Assembly (NCBI GenBank): GCA_963995505.1
Contig: OZ023188.1
Location: 13,529,912 to 13,593,911 of the forward strand
Length of the DNA stretch: 64,000 nucleotides
DNA from: Hypericum androsaemum
Lineage: Eukaryota; Streptophyta; Magnoliopsida; Malpighiales; Hypericaceae
Direction of reading: 5' to 3'
Position 1 is the first letter of the stretch; each line of letters begins with the position of its first letter. A program made the translations under genes and the position numbers. The notes under the pieces are model-generated. The model ran no database searches, was not told where the DNA came from, and worked only from the letters and a program-made list of their open reading frames with translations. Shown here piece after piece: positions 1-10,194 of this stretch.

Positions 1-704
1 CCCCCGCGAGGGCACCTAATGACCGGCACAACCCCGAGCGTCACGAGCACGCAGAACAGCCCCGTCACGACCTCATCCACGATCCGCTCGATCTCCGCAT
101 CCCCAGCAGCCGGATCGTTGAGCTGGACGTAACAGTCCCTCATCCCAAGCGAGAATAGCGAGTCCTCGAGGGTAATAAACTCGAGATACTGATCGTACAC
201 CTTCGAGATCCGGTGGATGGAGTCGGAGGAGAGGGCGCCAGATGCGAGGTCCTCGAGGAGGGGGCGGGGGACGGAGGAGGAGAAGTTGAGGTGGAAGGAG
301 TCGTAAAGGGAGCGGGACGCGTCGGAGACGATGCGGCGGACGTTGGCCGGGGTGGGGCGGACGAAGTAGAGGGCGGGGACGTCGGGGACGGGGTTGCGGT
401 CCTTGTCGACGAGGAAGTAGAGAGTGACGCCGTGCTTACGCAGCTCCTTGACGTGGATCAGAGGGGAGAGGAGCCGCTGGCAGTAGGCGTCGTAAATCAG
501 GATCTTGTACATCTCCGGCGCCGCTCCGGACGGTGCCGACGCCTCGCCCCCCTGCGCCGGCGTCGCCTGGTTCAGATTCAGCATCCGGATTATGCATTCT
601 GAAACACAAATCATTTATTATTAGATAACGATTTTGTCGCCGTGAAATCGGAAGGGCGGGATTCGGATCTTACCGGTTTGCTTCTGGCGGAGATTGAGAG
701 CCAT
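1..704 (-). CDS. SLY1: SLY1-type Sec1/Munc18 protein, 5' part (exons 1 and 2, runs off the window)
   Basis: SM-family protein that binds the syntaxin-5-type SNARE for ER-Golgi membrane fusion (family knowledge). Exon 1 is 674-704 and opens MALNLRQKQT. It ends at a GT donor in phase 1, and exon 2 starts at 598 after a CAG acceptor, restoring ECIIRMLNLNQ. Exon 2 is then open to base 1. It shows the Sec1 N-terminal domain, with YKILIYDAYCQRLLSPLIHV, VTLYFLVDKDRNPVPDVPAL, SRSLYDSFHLNFSSS and DQYLEFITLEDSLFSL, which I recognise from plant SLY1. About 210 residues are visible of a usual ~620. Exon 2 is GC-rich and low in repeats, unlike the AT-rich DNA upstream. A linker of small residues (Ala/Gly/Ser/Pro) after MLNLNQ looks lineage-specific. 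No frameshift or stop is seen, so the gene is probably functional. Confidence 0.93.
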
Positions 705-1811
705 CGTTTTGGGAGGTGGCGGTGGAGGAGGAAGAGGGGAAGGGGGTTTTAGATCTGATCGAGAAATTGTTGATACCGGCTGTTACTATATAGACCAAAA
801 CACCAAAAAGAAATCTATTACTTATTTTAATATTCTTTTATAATATTTGTTATCCCGATAATTATTAATTAACTAATCTACGATCGATTGACAAAATTAT
901 TTTAAATAAATATTAACATTATTGTGTCCTTAGTGCTCGAACTTTATTGAATTTTCTTTTGGCTCTCTATGCAAATACAATATCCACATGTTAGATCCAT
1001 ATTTGTGTAGAAACTTGGTAATTGTTGAGCCGGGAAGTTTCTAAATAACCAAGTTTATATAAATATCTCTTTAAATTGTAATCAATATTTTTATAATTAT
1101 TTAAATCCATATTTTTTTAGAAGGTTTTTAAATCCATTTTTTGTTATTACCATTTTTTGTCACTTATTTCTTTACGATAATTTTGATATTTATTCTTATT
1201 TTTTTATTACCCGTCAAACCATATTGGATTACCATTACTAAAATAAGTATTTTCCACCATCAGGTTTAGACCATTGCCAATTGCCAATTGCCATATGTCT
1301 CAATTTTGAGTCATGTGTAGCAATATTAAAAATTTTATAAAGAGAGTTTACCTCTGTTCGTAATTTTGTCCAGATCAAATTTGGATTAGCAACTCTCTTT
1401 TACTGTGAATCTCAAATTCACAACCACGACCAACGACCAAACCGTGATCGATCATCAAATTGCTTTGAAAAGGGATTCGAGAAACCAGAAATATTATGTC
1501 TTCCCCCATTTTCCTATGTCAAGTCGTGAAAAGTCGCAAAGGATTTGCACATGAAATATCTCAGGGTCCACTACGGACGCACAAGTACACTCATCTCTAG
1601 GCTTCAATTTGTAGTGATCCAACTTATTACACTTCTCCTGTTTCTCCGACCCAATCCACAGTCGGAGAAATGGATGCAAGACCCGGGTTTGCCTGAAGCC
1701 AGAAGTTAGTGGACTTCACTTGATGATGTAGCAACAGCAGAAATCATCGCAGAATTGATTTGTTTGCGAGAGCCGTCAGGATTCAGATTGGTGTTCAACC
1801 TTGAGGAGAGT
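705..1811. other. Intergenic: SLY1 upstream region and 3' flank of the next gene
   Basis: The first ~80 bases upstream of the SLY1 ATG are purine/pyrimidine-rich 5' leader. After that the DNA is AT-rich with no open frame that looks coding. 1490-1811 is less AT-rich and probably contains the 3' UTR of the minus-strand gene whose stop codon is at 1812-1814. I see no recognisable element here. Confidence 0.6.
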
Positions 1812-4024
1812 TCACGGTTTATCGTTGTTGGCTCCCTTGCTGGCAACCGAGGCTCGGTTTTGTTGGGTTTCTAATTCATTGATTCCCTGGTTCGAGTCGG
1901 AAGATCGAATTAATTCTGGTTCGCTGCTGATTTCCTGTTTGGCGTCCCACGACTCCCCCGTCTTGCTGATTGCTAGAATCAGGTCGAGCTGCTTTTCTTG
2001 TTGTTCCTAATGACACACAGCGACAAGAATTAAAAGGTAGCTTGAATATATGGCATCGGGCTATCAAAGTCGAACCAAGCAATGAACTTGATTCCTAACA
2101 ATCGATTGGTTGTGGACCTAATGCTACATGTCTCTGACGCTTGGCTAAGAAGGTTACTATTTCTATTTCTGTCTGAGTAGATTTAAAGGGTTTCTGCTGG
2201 TGACATTGAGCTCATTAGCCAACAAAGAAATGGAGGGTGCAAATAGCCTTAATTGTGCTCTGCACAACACTACGCCTAAAGCTAAAGCCTATCCACACCT
2301 TCAAAAGATAGCAAAGAGGTCATATGTGATCTTACATAAAGATAAGATTACCCAGAGTTGAGCTCAGCACTTGGCAAGCTCAGACTCATAATTTCAACGA
2401 TGTGTTGAAGACAATGGATCTAAGAAACAAGAGTATGTTTGACTAACACAATATCCATTGTAACAGAAGCAGAGAACAATCTAACAACAAAGCATCACTA
2501 AACAGACATACTATTGAATGCCCATTATAACATCAAGGAGATTATGATTGCCCATCAAATGCAACTTTTCTAATATTTAGACCAGAAACTAGGTAGATGT
2601 TACCTGCATAGCTAGCAGGAGCTTCTGAATTCCTCTAAGCTCCTGCTCCAGAATATCTTCTTGCGCAGCTAAAGCTCGTGTTACCTCAGAATTCTTTTGA
2701 GCCAGAGCTGCAGTCTGCAGGTACACAAAGAAGCTAAGACAATACTTTGTAAAGGCGTACCAATCAGCTTGATTTATAAGAAAGCTGAAGTAAGCAAACA
2801 TAGGACTTAATCAACCAAAGAAAAAGGACAAAACTACTAGCTACTGATCTCTAGTCCTTGCTACTCTGATGCAACTGATGTTTTTTGAGTAAAATTCTTT
2901 TTGTTGGCGTAATAAAGGCAGGTGCTGCAAATTAAATCATGACCAAATGGAATGTAACGAGCAGTGATTTCACGAGTACAAGCACTGTGAGAAGATTGAC
3001 CATTTTCACCACCAGATACTTTTCCAAAAGAGTAAATAAAACATTAGGACCATAGGCATCTCTACAGCAGGCATTGACCATTTGAACCCGTTGTTGTGGC
3101 TTCCCCTCTAGAATTGAAGCAAGCTCCAACACCCAAGACTAAAATGATTCGCACAGAACGGACCACGAAATGCTACATAAATGGGCAAGCATACAAGTTA
3201 AAGATTAACAGAGAACTTATTCCACCCCGAATCAACAGAATCAAACACCCAGATATCGAAAAAGTGGGTACTAAGTCCAAATTAAGAAAGAACCAGATGG
3301 TCATTCAGAATGGAGTTGACAAAACTGGTAAAAACCCGAAATGCACGACTTGAATGCAATCTCTAACAAGCGTCAGGTTAAATGGGAATTGGAATTGTAC
3401 CTCAGCGATGGGACCTTTCAGAGTTTTCCGAGTAACCCGAAACCGAATCCCGAGCTTCTCAAGCTGCCTAGACAAAACCCTAGAGATACTAACCGTGCTC
3501 CTCAAATCCTCCTCCAGCTTCTCCACCCGCCTCGCCAAGTCAAACCCCTCCCTGTACCCCTGAGAACCAAGCCCGAACCCGAGCCCCATGGGAGGCCGCC
3601 GCCTCCTTATCCACGCACCGAACGCTACGCCGCCGGCCAGAGCCGCCACCCCCCAGGCGAGCGCGCAGTGGCTCCCAACCACCCCAAGGACCGTCCTCCT
3701 CGCCCCGGGGAACGTGCAGTTCACCGCATACCCGAGGGCGACCACAGTCGAGGAGACCACGCAGAGGGCCTCCGCGAGGGAGAGGAACGCGTCGAGGTCG
3801 GTGCTCCCCGCCGCATCGGGAGGGTGCGCCCTGGAGGTGCAGCAGGTCAGGGTCCGGGGCCGGGAGAGGGAGAAGCGGGACGCGAGGGGACTGGACACGT
3901 GGCGCGAGGGGATTGGGAGCGGGAGGTTTGGGGCTTTAAGGGCGGAGGTGGAGAAGTGATGATTGATGGGGGCGGCGCGGGAAGGTGGGGAGCCTGTGAA
4001 GAGGTGCTGATACGACAAGGACAT
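1812..4024 (-). CDS. Plastid-type membrane and coiled-coil protein of unknown function (3 exons)
   Basis: I do not recognise the gene by name. Exons are 3401-4024 (208 codons), 2604-2714 (37 codons) and 1812-2006 (64 codons plus TGA). All junctions are phase 0 with GT/AG borders, giving 309 residues. Residues 1-65 are rich in Ser, Pro and Arg and look like a chloroplast transit peptide. Two hydrophobic stretches follow, around residues 83-100 (LCVVSSTVVALGYAV) and 110-138 (VLGVVGSHCALAWGVAAL). From about 155 to 275 there is a heptad-rich, charged helix with RRVEKLEEDLRSTVSISRVL, KNSEVTRALAAQEDILEQEL and EKQLDLILAISKTGESWD. The tail is polar. This suggests a thylakoid or envelope protein with a soluble coiled-coil domain. 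The start is the first ATG of the transit-like region. A MULE lies about 290 bp upstream, inside the likely promoter. Introns 1 (2715-3400) and 2 (2007-2603) hold no element I can identify. Confidence 0.82.
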
Positions 4025-4315
4025 TGTCGTTCCGGTGGGGATTGGGTCAAATTAGGGTTTTCGAGGATTGGGGAGCAATGGAGAGGACATTACGAAGAGG
4101 TTTTAGAGACGGGGAAGGAGGGGAGGAGGAGGAGGAGGAGGAGAGGAGAGGAGAGGAGGGGCTTACTTGGCTTGGTGGCGATGGTTTCGATGGTTGGCGC
4201 GCCTGGGATTTGTTTCAGCGCAGTTTAGCTGATTGACGTTGTTGTAGGCTAAGATAGGCGGGGGCAGACAATTTAGGAAACTTGGGGGTTTCCAAACGTG
4301 TGATTTCAATCTATG
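4025..4315. promoter_or_regulatory. Upstream region of the plastid-protein gene
   Basis: This is a short GC-rich leader with a purine-rich run (4106-4160; CT-rich on the gene's strand), typical of a plant 5' UTR. No clear TATA box is visible. The MULE target duplication at 4316 marks where foreign DNA begins, so any distal promoter of the 1812-4024 gene has been displaced or replaced by transposon sequence. Confidence 0.4.
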
Positions 4316-4324
4316 TTTTTGAGG

Positions 4325-5411
4325 GGTTTTTTTGGCAAATTACTGTAGCACCACTTTAGTTTGACTTAATCGACAATTTAGTCCCTCTAGTTTTGAAAAT
4401 TATTCTGACATCCCCCGTGTTTGATTTTATTATACGTTTGGGTCCCTGGCTCATGTTACCAACTCTTTTTTTCATTTTTGTTATTGAAATGACTAAAATA
4501 CCCTTCTCTGGTCAACCCATGTCTCTGTTCATCTTCTCCGGTCAGCTTTCCGGCGAACAAAAACTTCTAGTCATCTTCTCCAGAAAACTTCAGTCAACTT
4601 CTGCTCCAGCCCTCTGGATCTTTACCCCCACAACACCCAATCGCACCTCCCCACCACTTCACCCTCACATTCCCTGCCAAACCCAGGCAGGCAACGCGGG
4701 TCGACGACGGAGCTCGGAGGTTCTTCTTGCTTGACGCGGTGGTCGAGGCAAAGGCAAACATGTTCTCGACCAGTGCCGGTCATCAATTTGGGTCTCAGCC
4801 TGGTCATCATGTTCCCGTCCGGCGCCGGGAACAGCTCAACAAAATCCTAGGCCCGACGACGACGTCTATTTTTGAAGCTCATAGCACCAGAAATCGAAAC
4901 GATAGTGTCTGTATTCAAAGCTTCCAGGTCCGAAGATGGCGGCCTTCAGCTCAACAAAATCCCAGGCCCGACGACGGCGGCTCCAGCTCGATAAAATCCC
5001 AGGCCCGACGATGACGTATGTTTTTGTTGGAGGTTATGCAGCCCGAGGTTCTTGTCATGGACGGCGTCCTTGTCACTATTGTTGCCGGACTCGAGGAGAT
5101 TGACGCATTCAAACTAGATCTTGCCGTCGCCGTTGGATGGTTGATGAATTCAATTTGGGTTTTTTGATTGTTGGGTTGCCGTCGGCCAGCACCAAAAATC
5201 GGGAGGGAAGGGATGTGTTGGCCGGAAAAGAGTATTTTGGTCATTTCAGTGATTAAAATTAAAAAAAGAGCAGATGATGTCAGCGAGGGACCCCAAAGTA
5301 TAATAAAATCAAAGAATGGGATGTCAGAATATTTTTCAAAACTAGAGAGACTAAATTGTTGATTAAGTTAAATAAGAGAGGTGCTACAGTAATTTACCTT
5401 TTTTTTTTCCC
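4325..5411. mobile_element. Mutator-like element with ~195 bp terminal inverted repeats (non-autonomous)
   Basis: The left end (about 4325-4520) and the reverse complement of the right end (about 5210-5411) match over nearly 200 bp, including AAATTACTGTAGCACC, AATTTAGTC and GAAATGACYAAAATAC. The element is flanked by a direct repeat TTTTTGAGG(G) at 4316-4324 and 5412-5420, the 9-10 bp size usual for MULEs. The GC-rich interior (4520-5210) has no transposase. It holds short repeats of AAAATCCCAGGCCCGACGA at about 4845, 4960 and 4996. I could not identify a captured gene. The element inserted exactly at the 3' edge of a LINE tail. Confidence 0.8.
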
Positions 5412-6101
5412 TTTTTGAGGGATAAAGATGGCTTCCAAAGTCTATCATTAATCCGTAGAATTACAACAGATGAAAGCAAAATACATGGATAATAACCTAA
5501 CGATAATTAAGCTAGACTTGATACCATAAAGCATAGACAAAGTAGAAGAACCCATTGAAGACAAAGTGGCATAGTTGGTATATATGGCTATGGATACGGC
5601 TACAAGAGCCGATGTTCTCTCGAAAGAGGAAAGCCAAACTGGAATTATACTAACCACAAAGGCAGCTGACAAACACAGAGCAACATCAAAGATGTAACTC
5701 TGCGTAAACGAGTATTCTGATACACATGAGATGCACCCGAGTGAGAGCTAAGATTGAACAAATCTGACAAAAACAAAATTAACCACAAGCTACAACAGGG
5801 TCAACAACAATATCCAGACCATAAAAGGACCGAGCCGAGGCAAACAAAAGCAGACTAGCAACAATATAAGAACACAGGAAGCAAAAACAAGAAAACGGAC
5901 ATCGACTAAAGCATAAAGAAAATAGACAAAAGCAACTAAAAGCAAAAAGAACACGAACAAGCGCAACCAACCGGAGGGGTGGTCTACAGTGATCAACCCC
6001 TCCGGTTCCCAGCCTAAAAGCGCTCTGGCTTGCTGGAAGTGTAGCCAGGAACTTCGATCGGCCTCGGGTGAAGGCGAGAAGAGGGAGACGAAGGTCTGAG
6101 A
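5412..6101 (-). mobile_element. 3' end of a LINE (copy 1), cut by a copia insertion
   Basis: Read on the minus strand this is the 3' UTR-like tail of a plant L1 element. It is T/C-rich with hydrophobic pseudo-frames around 5790-5970 and ends in ATCCCTCAAAAA at the MULE junction. Its inner border at 6101 is the copia LTR. The same sequence, with roughly 20 differences by eye, recurs at 19940-20633, where it continues uninterrupted past the point at which this copy is cut. No RT or endonuclease frame remains here. Confidence 0.6.
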
Positions 6102-6527
6102 TGTTAGATATAATTCATATCTATAACCTAAGATCATCATCTTGCTGAATAGTTAAGGATTCATAGGAATACCTGGATCCATCGCGAATGATCGTCAACT
6201 GTTGCAGAATCTCTACGACGATCGGGAACAACGAAAACCTGTACGAACACAGTGGTTTGTGGTCTTCCTCAACTAAATCTCCTTAGACCCACAAGGGACC
6301 AGAACCTAAGGGTCTTTATATATTGGCCACGTAGGGTTCCCATAATCCCCTTAATTGGGCCAATAACTGGTATCTGCTCATTGAGTCCATATTCTACTAA
6401 AAGTCAAGTAGTCTTAGACTTTCTAAACTATAGATCACTTTATAATAGTCCAATTAGTCAAATAGCTAATATAACTGATAAATAAATATGTGGCCCATAA
6501 TATAATTAGGAAATAAATTTCCTAACA
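6102..6527 (-). repeat. 3' LTR of the first copia element
   Basis: Direct copy of 19260-19742, differing by scattered substitutions and by a gap of about 57 bp near 6296, where the other LTR has extra sequence. It is bounded by TGTTAG/CTAACA. The abutting polypurine tract at 6528-6540 fixes it as the 3' LTR on the minus strand. Confidence 0.88.
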
Positions 6528-6798
6528 ATCTCCCACATGGGCTACATATTCTTCCAGAAATAGTTATATCACAAATTCTTTAGGCGCGCATCTGTATGCT
6601 ATTTATCTTTAGACTACTTCTGAAACAATCTGGTCCATCTTATATACAGATATAAAACTATCGCGGTATTTTATCACATTAGAATCGTGACTAATCCTCG
6701 ATGATCACAATACCAATACATTCAATGACATAGATCAAATATGGATGAGCAGCATGGAAATTACATGAAACATGATCTTTAGCATGTCTATTTCTAAC

Positions 6799-8339
6799 TG
6801 ATGTACGCAAAATTATGAACAATTAAACGCACAAGCAAATAGTATAGTGGTAAGTAAGGTTCTTAGAACTGAGGGTTGAACACGAAATCAAGGAAAATAA
6901 TTATGTGAAGCAGAAAAATTAAAATTTTATAAGGTTGTGAAAGAACGTAAGTAAATAAAAGAGATCGGAAACGCAAATAAACGACGAGTTGTAAATCAAT
7001 GGAGATAAACGAGCACGACACCCTTATGGATTACCCATCTATGTTGAGACTATGATTTTTACGAAGTTCTAACTAGTACCCGGAGTTTTCTAATGCATCT
7101 CCCTAACGCTTCCGCTCATTAGGACGACAAAACTAAGCTAGAGTAGTTCATGATTACTAACCAACGCTTCCGCTCATTAATTAGACCAAGAACTAAACTA
7201 AACTCGATTATGAAGTTAACTCCTAGCGAGTTATCCCTTAGTATCAAGATTCCTCATTAATACCTTAAGACATGTCAATTGACTCTTCCGTTGATTCTAA
7301 TGCCTTCCGGTCCATTATTATCAACTAAATATCATAATCTAAGTGATCAAGTTAGATTAAGTATTAAGATCATCAATTGACAACTACTACAAAAGATAAT
7401 CAAACCATAGCTAACATAGACGAGTAATCGCATAATTAGGGCATCGCACTCATAAGAGAACTACTCGCTAAGCATGTTAACAAAGCACAATAGATTAACG
7501 AAGAATATGATAGCAATTAACATAAAGGTAGAGATAGAGAAAGCTTAGTCGTGATGATCAAGCTTTGCCAATTCTTTCCCCATGCTAACTGAAATCGCGA
7601 CTTTTATTAAGCTTCAAGAGCTGTCTCAAGTTGCTGTAGTAATGTCTCCCAAAAACCGTCTCTTAAACCTAAGAAACTAAGGGCTTTTATAGCCAAAATT
7701 CTAACCAAGAATTAGGAAAACCTAAAGGAGCTTAAGCTAAATTAGAAGTCTTGCTGGCCAAGTAATAATATAAATAATATATCTTAAGTCCTAGAGCCGA
7801 AACAGGAGGCTAAAAGTCAAATATAACTAAAACAAATCGAGTCTCCGTTAAAGAAGGAAGTCCGAAAAATCCGTCGAGGGCCTGGCGCCCGCCAATGATG
7901 TTGGCGCCCGCCAACTGAACCTTCTGTAAGAGCGTTGGCGCCCGCTAACGTATTTGGCGCCCGCCAACTTCGTTGATCAACTTCGTGGCATCTTCGTATT
8001 TTGCAGTTTTGACCCTCTTCCACTTCGAATTTGGCTTCGACTATAAAAGAAAAAATGTAGATCTTTCTTCAAGCTTTCTAATGGTATCTCATTTGGTACA
8101 ATAAAACACTCGAGCAGAAAGTTATGACTCTTTCCATATAGTCTCTCGAAATCACCCCTCGAACGACCTCCGTTGAGCTCCAATTTCCTACAAAATATGA
8201 CATTGGGTAGAAATCCATTCCCGAACACAAATGGACTAAAACAATCATAAGACACGGCAAGGCATGATGAAAATAACTTAAAGTATGACTAAACATGTAC
8301 GAAACTTATGATAAAATATGAGCGTTTACACACTCATCA
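6799..8339 (-). repeat. 3' LTR of the nested gypsy element
   Basis: 1541 bp, nearly identical to 12583-14104. It carries four copies of a GGCGCCCGCYAA-type motif around 7884-7968, one more than the partner LTR. Its 5' boundary touches the CTAAC target duplication. On the minus strand it is preceded by AGTGTGGGGGTG, a typical polypurine tract. Confidence 0.87.
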
Positions 8340-10194
8340 CACCCCCACACTTATTTCCTTGCTTGTCCTCAAGTAAGGCGCATCAGACACACCCCACAAT
8401 TTTCAAACTCTTATTAAAACACCACCCCACAACCAAGTAGTTCACTTACCTAAGCACAAGGAGTAAGAACGTGTAGACACCGCATCCTTAATAGTTTAAC
8501 CCAGTTTTTGCACTTAGTAGATTACACTAGAAGGTTGACCACTCAGAGGTTCAGAAATTTAAGCTCACATATATGAGTAGTCAACTACCTATCACTCGCG
8601 TACACGTCCGGGATCTCAAAGTTTCATACGGCTCACTCAGTGGTGCCTCGATAAATGCGGGGCTCATGATCAAGGGGACTTTACATTAGGTTGTAATGGG
8701 GTTAGGGTCAGGTGAAGATAAAATATGTGGGAAGTAGCTAAACCACCCGGCCGAGGAGCTCACAAAAGTGTTCTAGCTCTCGTCTACTCTAAATACCTCA
8801 CACTATATCTAATATGCACTCATCCCAAGATTACACCCAAATCCTATTGACCACTTAGCTCGAGCCGTGCCATTTATTCACTTTCCAACCTCTTTCCAAA
8901 CTTTCCACCTTCCCACATTCAACGTTTGTCCATTTCCAACTTTCACATTCCCTTTTCATCACTTTTTCACTTTTTTTTTCCACGTCTTTTCCTTTTCTTC
9001 TCTTGTTTTTTTTTCTCTTCCTTTTTTTTTCTTTTCACTTTTCACAACCTTCCTCAATCACATCCATTCATCACATTAAACATCAAAGGCAACTGGTCTC
9101 GGCTTCTTTGTTGGCCTCATTTCTACCCATTTTCCCCATTGTTTATTCCCGAGCTATTATACCAAATGAACCCTTACAATTGTACCCCAAAGATAAGACC
9201 TAATGCATCCTCGGACCAAAGTGATCAAAGGTGGGTAAGATTGTAGATATAGGGCTTACATATTGGCTTACATATAATATTTCAAGGAAAAAGGCTTAAG
9301 CTCAATGTGTTTAAACAAGGGATATACAGGGTTTTCAGCTCTAAGGCTCTAGGCTCAAAATCAAAGATGGCCCCCATTCTCTCACTTACACCCACACCAC
9401 CAAAACGGTACCAAGTGATGGTATGAAACCCGATGACCGGAGCAATGTAGGCACCTCATGCTATGCGAAGACGGTTGTCTCCTCCTTCGGGTTTAAAATC
9501 TCACAAGGTCACTCATCAATGCCGCTCGTATAATCTACCAAGTGCAATCACTAACCTAAACAATCAAGGGTGTTGTTCCTACACGTTCCTACTCATCGTA
9601 CTCAAGCTTGATTCCTAACAAGGTATGGGTTTTAACTTCTAACAAAAGTTTAAAAATTCAAGGGGGAGGCTCATCATTTGCTTTTGACACCACTTCATTC
9701 ACATACACAAACAAACACACTCCTAAAGGCAGATCTAGACTCGATCACATACGCCAAACCAAAACCAAAATGTAAGTTGACCCCCCCCCCCCCCCCCCCC
9801 CCCCCCACACACTTATTAAACACATTGTCCTCAACGTAGGGGACACAAGCAAACAACACAGCATAGAAATAAAGACCACAAAGACATAACAGACACTACG
9901 ATAGTAGACAATAAGAAAGGGAAGGGATTGGTACTGCCCGTCAATCGTCGGTGGGAGGCGGTGGGGAAAGTTGGTGGGGTTTTGCTCTAACTGCCTTTTT
10001 GCGCAACAAAGTTTATGTATGGACTGGCGAATTCTGCTACAACTCAATTTTTCTCTGTTCTGAACCTCCTACTAAGACCATTAAAATACTGAATCAAAAT
10101 AACAATACTGAAGCAAATACAAAAATAAAGAAAACTTAAATACTAAACATGCTAATTTAGAGTCGTTAGCTTGACTATGTTACTCCCTTTGGCA
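8340..10194. other. Non-coding 3' interior of the gypsy element, with a 26-base poly-C
   Basis: No coding frame is recognisable. 8865-9080 is strongly pyrimidine-rich. At 9781-9806 there are 26 consecutive C residues, followed by CACACTTATTAAACACATTG and then TCCTCAACG. That block is very like the real polypurine-tract region at 8341-8375 and like 57181-57220 in the second gypsy element. It reads as a duplicated or internal polypurine tract whose G-run has expanded. This type of long non-coding 3' segment is usual in Athila-like elements. Confidence 0.55.

Noticed and set aside
213..602. 129-codon plus-strand frame
   Set aside because: Antisense shadow of the GC-rich SLY1 exon 2, which carries recognisable SM-protein sequence on the minus strand.
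2932..3132. 66-codon minus frame in intron 1 of the plastid-protein gene
   Set aside because: Exon 1 and exon 2 join cleanly without it (phase 0), and no splice sites would add it in frame. Probably intronic noise.
3341..4228. 295-codon plus-strand frame and neighbours
   Set aside because: Antisense shadow of the transit-peptide exon on the minus strand. Arg/Pro/Glu-rich low-complexity product with no family features.
5779..6140. Hydrophobic minus frames (also at 20307-20635) that look like membrane proteins
   Set aside because: They are the T-rich 3' UTR of a LINE, and the same frames recur in the duplicated copy.
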